In this document: in pieces, positions 10,600-21,079 of the stretch
How positions within the stretch are numbered: position 1 is the first letter of the stretch
Layout: each line of letters opens with the position of its first letter
Assembly: GCA_949592205.1 (NCBI GenBank)
Contig: CATIUR010000001.1
Span: forward strand, 316,404,750 to 316,468,749
Direction: 5' to 3'
DNA: 64,000 bases
From: Helichrysum umbraculigerum
Taxonomy: Eukaryota > Streptophyta > Magnoliopsida > Asterales > Asteraceae
The notes under the pieces: model-generated
Told to the model about the DNA's origin: nothing
Databases searched by the model: none
The model's input: the letters and a program-made list of their open reading frames with translations, nothing else
Position numbers and translations under genes: made by a program

Positions 10600-11885
10600 G
10601 TTTTTTATGTTTTTCTCGTTGAGTGCTTCGAGTTGAGCGGAAAGGATTTGAGTAATGAGGTTGTTGTGAATGGTTAAACCGAGGGCTCGAACTCGAAGGG
10701 GTTCACTCGTTCTTTTCGGCTTAGGGCATCGGCAACAACGTTAGCCTTGCCCGGGTGGTAACGGATTTCACAATCATAATCGGAAAGTAGTTCGACCCAT
10801 CGGCGCTGCCTCATGTTTAGGTCTTTCTTATCGAAGATGTGTTGGAGACTTTTGTGGTCAGTGAAGATAGTACATTTTGTTCCGTACGGATAGTGTCTCA
10901 AGATTTTGAGTGCAAAAACTACAGCTCCCAATTCGAGGTCATGGGTGGTGTAGTTCTTTTCGTGGATTTTCAGTTGTTGTGAGGCATAGGTTATGGCTTT
11001 TTCACATTGCATTAACACGCAACCAAGTCCTTGGTGTGAGGCGTCGCAGTATACTACGAAATCGTCGTTGCCTTCGGGTAAGGACAGGATTGGTGCGTTG
11101 CAGAGTTTTTGTTTCAACAGTTGGAAGGATGACTCTTGTTTGTCGGTCCAATCAAATTTCTTATCTTTCCAAGTCAGTGAGGTTAACGGTAGGGCTAGTT
11201 TAGAGAAATTCTCAATGAATCGATGATAGTATCCAGCGAGACCTAAGAATTGTCGTACCTCGGTTGGAGTGGTAGGTGCTTTCCAGCACTTGATAGCCTC
11301 GATCTTGGCTGGATCAACATGTATCCCTTGACTGTCAACGAAATGCCCTAGGAATTTTACTGTTCGCATCCAGAACTCACACTTGGAGAACTTGGCGTAT
11401 AACTCCTCGTGTCTGAGTAATTCCAAGATAATTTTCAGATGTTGGCCATGTTCAGTTTCGTCACGAGAGTAGATTAAGATGTCGTCGATGAACATGATAA
11501 CAAACTTGTCTAGATATGGCTTGCACACCCGATTCCTAAGGTCCATGAATACAGCCGGTGCGTTAGTTGAGCCGAATGGCATCACTTGGAATTCGTAATG
11601 CTCGTAGCGAGTTATAAAGGCTGTTTTCGGAATATCGGTGTCTCGAACTCGGAGTTGGTGATAACCGGAACGAAGGTCAATCTTTGAGTAAAAGCTCGAG
11701 CCTTGAAGCTGGTCAAACAGGTCATCGATTCAGGGTAGTAGGTATCGATTCTTTATGGTTAGTTTGTTCAGTTCTCGGTAATCGATACACATTCGGAAAG
11801 ATCCGTCTTTCTTTTTCACAAATAGGACCGGAGCTCTCCAAGGTGAAGAACTCGCTCGAATGAATCCCTTGTCCAGGAGTTCCTA
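10600..11885 (-). pseudogene. G1 reverse transcriptase and RNase H, 5'-truncated and broken
   Basis: The minus strand carries RT motifs KKKDGSFRMCIDYRELNKLT, DLRSGYHQLRV, MPFGSTNAPAVF and the catalytic FIDDILIYS, then RNase H motifs CDASHQGLGCVL and TDHKSLQHIF. A TGA at 11730-11732 breaks the RT, and a one-base frameshift near 10700 separates RNase H from the linker to integrase. The N-terminal part is cut off at 11885 where LTR X is inserted. The longest open stretch is 10674-11729. Confidence 0.88.
11881..11885. repeat. Left TSD of X (TCCTA), inferred
   Basis: Five bases directly before the TGTCGCACCCCC terminus. The right copy is outside the window, so this is inferred by analogy with the other elements. 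Confidence 0.5.
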
Positions 11886-12723
11886 TGTCGCACCCCCAAA
11901 TTCGGGTTGCGGAAGCGGTCGGGTCGGGGCGCGACTAATAAATAACCAAAGCATAAAGATATAGCAAATGACCTCTAAATGAGACGTTTGAAAATAATTA
12001 TTTCATTTCCCAAAATAAAACGTTTACAACGTTCGCGAGTTCGCAAAATGTGATCCAATACATATGCAAGGAAGACTTCCAAGTGTTTGAAATCATGCGA
12101 CTTCCAAGCTAGCATATCTTGTAGCAATCCTAATCCTGCTGTGCACCTGAGAACACATGCTAAAACGGGTCAGCTATAAAGCTGGTGAGTTCATAGGTTT
12201 GTCAGTTGAAAACATGAAGTATAAACTGTGTATGTTTGAAAAGTAGTTCAAAAACTACGATTTAGATTTGCAGTATTATACAGTTGTGGTGTGTACCTAA
12301 GTACATCGAGAAAAAATGACATTTCATGCCTAGTTACCTATCAGGTATAAGTATGTCTACACATGTGAGGCATTACTTGCCAAAGTACTAATCGAATAAG
12401 TGTATGACCGAGTCATATCGAGGAAGTGGTAATCCATGCCTAGATACCAATCAGGTATAAGTAAATCTACAAACGTGAGGCATTACATGCCTGAGTACAA
12501 ATCAAGTAAGTGTATGACCACGTCATATGATAACAAGTAATAGCATTACTTATTTAGTAGTAAGGTACTAGTGTGCCACCTGGCATAGTGTGTTGCTTCC
12601 AAGAAACATGTAAGTGTAGTCCCGCAGAACTATAATTGAGTATTTAGCCAAATACTGTGTCAACGATCTCGAGTGTAAGCTCGTCGATCCGTTGATAAGT
12701 GCGAGTATCAACTCGTATGTTTA
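11886..12723 (-). repeat. X: terminal part of a Gypsy LTR, first segment
   Basis: It begins TGTCGCACCCCCAAATTCGG, the reverse complement of a typical U5 end, so X lies on the minus strand. It shares with the G1 and C LTRs the block around ATGAGACGTTTGAAAA. A 110-bp segment is tandemly repeated (about 12325-12544). An acceptor-like CTCAG on the minus strand lies near 12144. X is interrupted by B here and resumes at 28550. Confidence 0.75.
12325..12544. repeat. 110-bp direct duplication in LTR X
   Basis: Two imperfect copies start at 12325 and 12435, each with CATGCCTAG, ATCAGGTATAAGTA and AAGTGTATGACC in the same order. Confidence 0.75.
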
Positions 12724-13650
12724 TGTGACACCCTGAAAATTTAAACGCGATTACGTACACTAAACATTTGCATTTTAGGCTAATTCCCTAACTTGTGTGA
12801 ATTCACAACACATTTTAGAGATAAGTCTAGCAAAGCCCAACTAGTTATTACGCGCAGTATTACATTTCGTAATTAGTTGTAATTACGCACAAAACAATTG
12901 GAACAAACGTGACAAAAATGTACGACTGTTGGTGAACAAAATTATTTAATAAAATGAAATTATTAAATAACATAAACTTTTTTTAAAAATTATGTTGATA
13001 ATATTTACAAAGTATTTGGTAACGTATAACGATTATTTCGTAAACTTAAACAACTCGAAACCCATCCGTAAAAACTGAGATAAAACAAAGTTAAAAATTA
13101 TAACTCAACTAAAATATTTTTATAAAATAATCCAACTAAAAATATATTCGATAACATATCTAAAAATTTATTATTTAAAAATATTTAAACACTTAACGAT
13201 CGGGTAAACGAACACGAGTCAAATACCGCAAATTGGGACAAAGTCCCCTCCCCTTTTTGGGCACCAAAACCGGCCCATACCCCCCACCCAACCTCACTTT
13301 TCATTTTCACTCTCTCTCTCTCTCTCCTCCTCCATTCTCTCCCAATTCTCTCTCTAAAACCACCACCAAACATCCACAAAAAACTACCATTAAAACACCA
13401 AGAATCAACAAGCTCCTTTGGAATAAAACGTTCACGAGATCACGATCTACACATCCATCTTTTCGGAATTCAAAACCGACATGCGTAAGTTTCTGACACT
13501 TTTCGAAAACTCTTAGATTTCGGTATTTCCATAGTTATTTCATGTTTATAATGATTAATATACCATGTAATAGTGTTATATCAACTTATTATGTCCAAAA
13601 ATCAACTTAAAAATGCTTTAAAAATCAAAATCTGCACAAAAATCGCGAAC

Positions 13651-13780
13651 GACGAGTTTCGCGAGTTGAGATTCAATCTCAACTCGCAAGGCAATCTCAA
13701 CTCGCGAGACACTTCAACTCGCGAGGCAATCTCAACTCGCGAGGCAATCTCAACTCGCAGGGCAATCTCAACTCGCAGTC
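13651..13780. repeat. 18-bp minisatellite in the B 5' LTR, six units
   Basis: Six units of about 18 bp, of the form CAATCTCAACTCGCGAGG. The matching 3' LTR has five (26911-27021). Confidence 0.85.
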
Positions 13781-14156
13781 AACTTTGGTCAACATTTTTC
13801 AGCACTTTGAAATTTACTTAAAATGGTTACCAAATGATAATAATTGATTAATACGATATTAAACCAATGCAAGAACTGTTAACACACACTTTTATGAGTA
13901 TACAAATGAATCGAAACATAATAATAATGCTTTTGAGAATTATTATTACACACCGTCACCAACGGTCCGTACATGTTTTCAAAACTACAAAAACTAAACG
14001 ATAAACGAATACTTGGACATATCTAGTTGAATGGACACTGGCATGGACGGCCGACTTAGACATCCATATACTTATTAAATCTCATACGTTTTGGACGTTT
14101 GGAGATTTCAGATTAGACCTCGGACTTTAGGCTTTGCTAGCACTCGCACTTTACTT

Positions 14157-14965
14157 AGCTCAACAGGTGAGTTCACAGCCCCTACTTCTAACCGTTTTAC
14201 TACTTTCGAACAGGGGTGGAAAACATAGTCAAATGTTTTACTTACATGATTGTATACCTGTTTTACTCGAACGATTAGAGTACTTTAGAACTGTTAAACT
14301 TTTGAACCAACTAATGCTTATGAAATGACGTTTTCATACTATGAACTGTTACAAACGTGTTAAACGTTGTCTGAGAAACCGGAGAACGACCGGTAAACTA
14401 CTTTTGATTTCGCTGGAAAATGACCAGCAACATCTCTTACTAAACTGATTGAGCAACTAATGAGTCCTACTGAGTTGGACCAGATCCTACTGACTTGGAT
14501 AAGGGATACTGACTCTTCTACTATTCTGGTTTTACCCTTCTGACTTGGGTACTCGATCCTACTGACTTGGATCAGGGATACTGACTTTCCCTACTATTCT
14601 GGTTTTACCCTTCTGACTTGGGTACTCGATCCTACTCACTTGGATCAGGGATACTGACTTTCCCACGAAACATTTTATAGGATACTGACATTCCTACGGT
14701 AAACAACTATTAGGATACTGACATTCCTACTATAACTTATACTGAATTTTTGGCAACATCCCAACGAAACATATCACGGATTAGGATACGTACTTTCCTA
14801 CAAAACATACTTGGAAATAGGATACTACTTTCCTACAACTACTAGGATACGAACCTTCCTACAAACAACTACTTGCAAATGTATTTGGTTTAACGAACTG
14901 TAATTGCAAATATAAAACCTGTGAATTCACTCAACCTCGTTGTTGACTTTTACTATGTTTTTCAG
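14157..14965 (+). other. Candidate intron inside the B 5' LTR
   Basis: Donor-like AACAG|GTGAGTTCAC and acceptor-like TATGTTTTTCAG|G, preceded by the TGTGAATTCACTCAAC block shared with F. The motif pair is conserved across five LTR types here; splicing is inferred. Confidence 0.4.
14460..14860. repeat. Tandem repeats in the B LTR
   Basis: A unit of about 75 bp (TACTGACTTGGATCAGGGATACTGAC, then CTACTATTCTGGTTTTACCC) repeats two to three times and grades into short AGGATACTGACATTCCTAC units. The 3' LTR has the equivalent array near 27700-28100. Confidence 0.75.
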
Positions 14966-15302
14966 GGAATTAGCTGCACGTAAGAACCGCTGCACATATG
15001 GAACATAGGCAACCCACGATGCAAATAGGATGCCGACTTTTGACAATGGGATTTCTTTTATATAACTAATCTGTTTTAGTCATATTTACGAAATCTAGTT
15101 TGTAAACTTAACTACTTTTACACTTGTACTATTCGATGAATCGTAAAACTTTGTAATTATTACTCTTGGCATCATAATATATATGTTCTGTTGTAATCAT
15201 ATGCTCTGATACGTATGCATGTACAATGTTGGTGTCATTACCCCCATACTTAACTAAATGCTTCCGCTAAACAAAATCAATGAATTTGGGGGTGTGACAG
15301 AT

Positions 15303-15315
15303 TGGTATCAGAGCC
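15303..15315 (+). other. B primer-binding site (tRNA-iMet)
   Basis: TGGTATCAGAGCC three bases after the LTR end. Confidence 0.93.
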
Positions 15316-15635
15316 ATTGGTTATAGCGAACTAGATTTCTATGGTGACTTAGAGACCTTAGAGGCCTAGACTATAGCCTTGGCTAGAACGCACATGCATA
15401 CACACATTTGCATACGTCTAACTATCGTCATGACACATCGACAGGCATGATCCACTTATTGAACCGTGCTACGTTCGATTCGTTCAATCTTACTCTGATC
15501 TCATATGAACCTGATTGTATTAAACGGTTGATGAAAAGAAGTATGTATTTAGCATCATATAATGATGCCTGGCCAACGTGATTATATTATACTACGTACA
15601 TATGGGCGTTTCATAGTCGTAAGATCCGTGATGGG
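15316..15635 (+). other. B leader, interrupted by C
   Basis: Non-coding leader between the primer site and gag. It ends in ATGGG (15631-15635), the left TSD of C; the right copy is at 24396-24400. Confidence 0.8.
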
Positions 15636-17259
15636 TGTAACAACCCAAAAATTAGGGTAAATTTAAAATTTTCCTAATTACGTGTTTACTACTTGTATTT
15701 AATATGAAATAGGATTAAATACATTACTTACTTACTATATATATGAGTGATATATATATATACACGTATACGATTCGGTACAAAATATGGACGTTGGTGA
15801 CAAACTTTTAGAATAATGTGGATTTATCCAAACAAACATTATTTACTTTAATATATTATGAAAATATATTACACGATTATACGTTTTGTTAAAACGTAAC
15901 TTTACGCGACGAAAGTACACGAAACGCGCCCGACATGTGAAATAAACTTAAGTTATATTTTTATAACATCATAATAAGTATTTTGATTAAATACTTCGGT
16001 TAAAAATATCGCGATTACACGCGTACGGTTAACACGTTTAAAAATGTTACACGATACGAATAAACGCACGATTCGCGACCGACGACCAAACGAAATCTCG
16101 AATATTATTTTAGTAACTTATAATATGTTATTTGAGTAAAACTTGTACTTATAACATTGGGTTTTAAATCGTTAACAAAACGTAATATATAAAACGTTAT
16201 ACGATTAACTAAACCGCAAAACGAACGGGTAAACGAACACGGGACAATACGCAAACTTGAGAAATAATTTAATCACACCCAACTAGTGGGTGGGACCCAC
16301 GAAATATTCAGCCAAAAAGAGAGGGATGGCTTCCCATAATCTTTGACTTCTCTTGGTTACTTACACAATCCAACCCCCTCACTCTTTCAATCATCCACTC
16401 CTTCACTCCAACTCCCTCACTTTTTCTCTCTTCTTCTTGGAGAAGAACCACGACCAGGGCAGCCCCAAACCACCCACAAATCACCACAAAAACACCCCAT
16501 TCAAGCCTTGGATTGCTAGGGTCATTTGGAAGAAAACGTGCACCTCACCGAGCTCTACACATCCATCTTTCTCGTTTGCTCATACGACTAGTAAGGACCT
16601 CAAACTTTTCTTGGTTATGTTTTATAATGTTTATTAACATGTTTAGTTGCTTGCTTAACAAAGAGATGTCCAAATCTAAACTTGAAACACGTTTTTGTAA
16701 ACATATATATGTACACAGTTTTCTGCCCAGAAAAACGACCTCACGAAAACAACCATAACTCGAGTTGTAGACTAAATAAACGGGTGAGACCACTTGGAAA
16801 AGTTTGGTATTTTCGTCGTGAACAAAAAGTTCTTCTTTAGCTACCTCCAGAAATACACCCATTATCGGCTATTACTTGATCTTCGGACATATCACTGTTT
16901 TGGCCGGAATTTGCATATATCATTTCTTAATTTTTGTTAAAAATAGTAGATGGACACTAAAGTTCTCGGGAAAATAAAGAAATGATCTAGAGACATAGGA
17001 GAACAGTTGGTAATTTTTGCGGGACTTTATTCGGACTAACCGTTAGAGAAAACGAGGGTTTCGTTGAGACCAAAAACTGGAAAACCTTAACCCGGGGACT
17101 GTTTTGGTATATTTATAAAACCGACCCTTCGAGACGACCACAAAACGTAACGACAATTTTATAAGGCTTATTTAACATAGTTAGGGCTTCCCTAAAAGTT
17201 TCGGGTCAAACCGGAGTCGTTTGACCACAAACCCGAGCCTTGAATTCAAACAGATTGCT

Positions 17260-17602
17260 AGTGTCGCTAGAGGACCAAATCCTATAGCGACACTAAACAA
17301 GTGACGCATAGTTACTACTGATTGACGTCACCCGACACTTGCCCTTAGTGATGCACTAAATCTAATACCCGACACTAGCTGAGTGACGCATACTTTAGTG
17401 ACGCTTAAACAACCGACACTTGACAAGTGTCGCCATACAATTTAAACCGTCACTTATACCGACACTTATACCGTCACTGACCTCAGTGACGCTACCTTAA
17501 TGCAAGTGACGCATCTAGTGACGCTAATATCACGATACTTACTGAACTATGCGGCACTACCTAAGTGTCGCCTAAACTGTGAAGTGTCGCATGGAGTGAC
17601 GC
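17260..17602. repeat. GTGACGC / GTGTCGC motif field in the C 5' LTR
   Basis: About nineteen 7-8 bp words of the form AGTGACGC, AGTGTCGC or their complements in 343 bp, irregularly spaced and in both orientations. Many contain TGACG, the core recognised by TGA-type bZIP factors. An identical copy lies at 22704-23046 in the other LTR. Confidence 0.8.
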
Positions 17603-18102
17603 ATGAAACAGAACCTTGGAAAATACTTTTACACTAAGTATTGAATACATACAACAACCGAACATTATACAATGGTACTTATACAATACATATACATAGT
17701 AATGTATACATGAACTACTTCACTCATACAACGACACTTGAAAACATTACGAGATCACACTCGCACGAGCTTACACTCGAACAATGTTTACACGTCGCAT
17801 TACAAATACTCAACTTATGTATATACTTACAAGGTATACAAACGCGATGAATTACATAATAATAATAGTTGGATTATTATTACACCTCCGTCACCAACGG
17901 GCCACACTTATTTACAAAACAATTACAAACGTACAAACAAATACTTGGACATTTCCTAGTTGAGTGGACAACTAGCATGGGTGATCCTTCGGGACACCAA
18001 CCTACTTATTACTTACTGAACCTTGTGCGTGTTAGGACGCCAAGGGTTGCTAGTACAGAGTACTACACTTGCTTGACTTACTGCATCATCTGCTAGACTC
18101 AG

Positions 18103-18660
18103 GTGAGTCTCACGGCCCCACTTTTTACTGCTTTTACATCGGGGGAGATGCATTACTTGCTTTACATGAACACACATACTTACTTGCTGCCAACGATTTA
18201 CAAACTTTGCTGAATTACGGATATGCCAATTGCATGAGTTTACGACTAATCCACTGAAAGCCTCCTTAATCATAGTTGTTAGTTATGGAATAAGCGCGAG
18301 TTTTAGTATATGGATCCATATGGGACTGACAATCCCCGCCCGGGGTAGCACGCACTACCACGAACCGTACTGTATAAACGGGCGTTTCTTACTCGTTTCG
18401 GATGTTTTGGATTAACATTCACGGGGGTACTATATTTACTGTACGTTAAGCTTCAACTATGGTGGCTCATGGCAAGGGTATCAAACGGTTAGCATGACCT
18501 GCAATCACCCACTTATTAACGGTTAGCAAGACCTGCAACCACCACATACATAATGGCTAGCAAATGATTTACAACTACTACTTGTGTGTTCAAACTGTTT
18601 ATTTATAAACCTGTGAGATTCACCAACCTTTTGGTTGACCGTTTTAGTAATGCTTCTCAG
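18103..18660 (+). other. Candidate intron inside the C 5' LTR
   Basis: Donor-like CTCAG|GTGAGTCTCACGGCCCC and acceptor-like TGCTTCTCAG|G after the TTGGTTGACC block. The equivalent in the 3' LTR is at 23547-24104. Inferred from conservation only. Confidence 0.4.
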
Positions 18661-18954
18661 GTACACAGCATCAGTAGGGATGCCCAGCAGGATAAGCTCA
18701 TTTAGCTCGAGTCGCATGCATTTACAAGCTTGGAGATTTTATTACATTACTTTTGTACTAGTTGTTATGTATTAGAATCTCTAGGAATTTATACGAAACT
18801 CGAGCTTGTATTTTGAACTACTTATGTATTAATGTAATAACTTTTCGAACGTCTCATTTAGAGTCGTTCACTGTATCCTTTGTGCTTGTGATTATTGATT
18901 AGTAACACCCAAAACTCGCTTCCGCAAACCATTAAATTTGGGGGTGTTACAGAT

Positions 18955-18967
18955 TGGTATCAGAGCC
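18955..18967 (+). other. C primer-binding site (tRNA-iMet)
   Basis: TGGTATCAGAGCC three bases after the LTR end. Confidence 0.95.
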
Positions 18968-19663
18968 TAAGGTTATAGTGAACTAGGTTGCATTAGTGGG
19001 CCTAGACTATGACCGTTAGGCAGTATTTGCTGTTAAGTGTGATTGGTTCAAGAGTTACGTCATACAAGTTTAATTTAACATAGCTTGATCAACTATGTAC
19101 AATTAAATAAAGATGATGTAAGGCTTGAAATGGTTATGCTGGAATAGGAATACATTAGTTGACTCTGACCTCGAGAGAAACCGGGACTCATAATTGTTGT
19201 GCTAGACACTCATAAGACTATTATGTGATATATGTATGTATACATAGATAGTCATCGCTCAAGCACTGTACGCTAGTCTATTATATATTATATATATATA
19301 GGCACTCACATTATTCAAATATCTTGTCATAGAGATGGCAACACACACTCACCGAAACAGCTTCTATTTCATCCCACTCTCGACAACATCTATTGTGATC
19401 ACGAAACTCATAGGTAGCTAGGAGGACCACCGAGTCACTTCGAGCGAGACCTTACCCAACTCAAAACAATTCAAATAACCAGGCTAGTTAGCACGTAGTT
19501 GCTAGTCAGTAGAGATGGTTATTCAACCCCTCTTGATTGTTCTATAATGTTGATTGTCATTTTGTGATGTTGTATATTACCGCATTTGTATATGTACATC
19601 TATGATAATCATCATTTATGGACAATCTCTCACGAACCTTATCCTTCTAATCTCAGGAAAATC
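18968..19663 (+). other. C untranslated leader
   Basis: About 700 bp without a recognisable gene, presumably carrying packaging signals; it includes short TA runs near 19280-19300. Confidence 0.7.
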
Positions 19664-20773
19664 ATGCCGCCAAAGTCAAGGACTTACACTGATGCCCAGA
19701 TGGCATCTATCATCTCTCAGGCTGTGACTGAAGCCTTGGCGCGACATTCGTCATCGACCCCCGAAAGGCATAGTGATACTGCCAATACCCCTCCCACTGC
19801 CAAGCCTTGTACCTACAAGGACTTTCACAACTGCAAACCTCTGAACTTTGCAGGTACTGAAGGAGCTATCGGTCTAATCCGCTGGATCGAGAAAGCCGAA
19901 TCCGTATTTCTCACTTGCAACTGTGCGGAGGGAGACAAGGTTAAATTCTCCGTCAGCACTTTTTCTGACACCGTTCTCACATGGTGGAACACTTATGCCC
20001 AGACAGTGGGTATTGAAAATGCTTACAAACTCCCATGGGTGGAGTTGAAGGAGATGTTGAGAGGCGAGTACTGCCCCAGGGACGAATTGAAAAAGCTGGA
20101 GTTAGAATTCTACAATCACAAGATGCAGGGTGATGACATCACCGGTTACACCAACCGCTTTCACCAACTGGCACTCCTGTGCCCATCAATGGTCGATCCT
20201 GAGTACAAGAGGATCGAGAAATACGTCGATGGACTCCCTGAACGTCTACAAGACCTGGTGACTTCATCCAAACCGGGTACCATTCAGAACGCCATTCGCA
20301 TGGCACATGAACTGACGGCAAACTCTGTTCGCCGTGGCCCAACTCCTACCCCGTCTGCAGCCAAACGCAAATGGGAAGCAACTTCAAACTCCTCCAACCT
20401 GATTTCTGACAAAAAGCCTACAACAGTCGATACCAACGACTCGAAGGCTTACAAGGGAAAGAAGCCTTACTGTTCCAAATGCAGTATGCATCATCATGGC
20501 TCCTGTCCCTGCACCAACTGCAAGAAATTCGGGCATCTAGCCAAAGACTGCCGAAACAACCCTGCTAGTACCGATATTGCTGCACCCAGGACCTGCTATG
20601 AGTGCAACGGTACCGGGCACTTCAGGAAGGACTGCCCAAAGGTAAAAGCGGGAACCAACTTCGGAAAAGGAAGAGCTTATGTGATTAACGCTAGGGAGGA
20701 TGACCCGAACCCGAGACTATGCGACTTACTCAACCCGGGTACGCACATTGTTAGATTACCCGAAACTGTTTAA
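19664..20773 (+). CDS. C Gag protein, 369 aa
   Basis: Capsid-nucleocapsid protein of a Tekay-type Gypsy. I choose the ATG at 19664 (MPPKSRTYT) because B gag starts with the same MPPK context; the frame is open 26 codons further upstream. The retrotransposon gag domain spans about residues 55-220 (NFAGTEGAIGLIRWIEKAES, then LTWWNTY and GYTNRFHQLALLCP). Three zinc knuckles follow: a variant CSKCSMHHHGSC, then CTNCKKFGHLAKDC and CYECNGTGHFRKDC. After GKGRAYV, where related elements run on into protease, the frame ends within about 35 codons. The intact gag suggests particles could still form and that selection or youth has preserved it. Confidence 0.93.
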   Translation: MPPKSRTYTDAQMASIISQAVTEALARHSSSTPERHSDTANTPPTAKPCTYKDFHNCKPLNFAGTEGAIGLIRWIEKAESVFLTCNCAEGDKVKFSVSTFSDTVLTWWNTYAQTVGIENAYKLPWVELKEMLRGEYCPRDELKKLELEFYNHKMQGDDITGYTNRFHQLALLCPSMVDPEYKRIEKYVDGLPERLQDLVTSSKPGTIQNAIRMAHELTANSVRRGPTPTPSAAKRKWEATSNSSNLISDKKPTTVDTNDSKAYKGKKPYCSKCSMHHHGSCPCTNCKKFGHLAKDCRNNPASTDIAAPRTCYECNGTGHFRKDCPKVKAGTNFGKGRAYVINAREDDPNPRLCDLLNPGTHIVRLPETV

Positions 20774-21079
20774 CAACTTATGCACATTGCTTTACGTTCT
20801 ATGTACTCTCCTAGATCCTAAGTACACAATAGGGTTAGGAAACTACCGACTACTTGAATCCCGACGACGCAGCTCGTATTGCACTTTATTTACGATAAAC
20901 AAACTTCCTTCCCAGACACCTCACACTGGTTGAGACCGGGAACACGCACCTTTTTCATTCGAATCTCAAACTGACCATGTCCTGTGGACAAATGGTCAAT
21001 ACTTTTCCCAACATCCCAACCGAGACCAATTAGGACTTCAAACAAATTTCGGGACGAAATTTTCATAACAATGGGAGAA
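20774..21079 (+). other. C 3' internal region and polypurine tract
   Basis: About 300 bp without pol homology. It includes AATTTCGGGACGAAATTTT and the tract ATGGGAGAA directly before the LTR at 21080. The AATTTCGGGACGAAATT-type segment also occurs in G1 and B. Confidence 0.8.

Larger units (their letters stand above)
138..11885 (-). mobile_element. G1: Tekay-like Gypsy retrotransposon, visible left part, decayed
   Basis: In plus coordinates the order is 3' LTR (138-3145), polypurine tract, chromodomain, integrase, RNase H and RT, so the element lies on the minus strand. RT, integrase and a C-terminal chromodomain in this order are typical of chromoviruses; the protein resembles the Tekay lineage. 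The coding part carries at least six in-frame stops and one frameshift. It is split by a Copia element at 3315-9335 and truncated at 11885 by LTR X. The rest of RT, protease, gag and the 5' LTR should lie beyond the window if the nesting is read correctly. Confidence 0.85.
12724..15299 (+). repeat. B 5' LTR (2,576 bp)
   Basis: It contains a CT-rich presumed transcription-start region (about 13300-13360), an 18-bp minisatellite (13651-13780), GTTGGTGA motifs in opposite orientations (12921-12935 and 13956-13971), a donor-like CAG|GTGAGTTCACAGCCCC at 14157, a repeated GGGATACTGAC/CCTACTGACTTGGATC region (about 14460-14860) and an acceptor-like TTTTTCAG at 14965. Confidence 0.92.
15636..18951 (+). 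repeat. C 5' LTR (3,316 bp)
   Basis: It begins TGTAACAACCC and ends GGTGTTACA. It includes a CT-rich presumed start region (about 16370-16440), a field of GTGACGC/GTGTCGC words (17260-17602), GTTGGTGA motifs in opposite orientations (15789-15801 and 17891-17900) and a donor/acceptor-like pair (18103-18660). Confidence 0.96.

Noticed and set aside
11886..15299. X and B as one element
   Set aside because: They have opposite orientation, B has its own paired LTRs, and X sequence resumes after the B duplication.
17260..17602. CRISPR-like array
   Set aside because: Words are 7-8 bp, irregularly spaced and in both orientations; the DNA is plant retrotransposon LTR.
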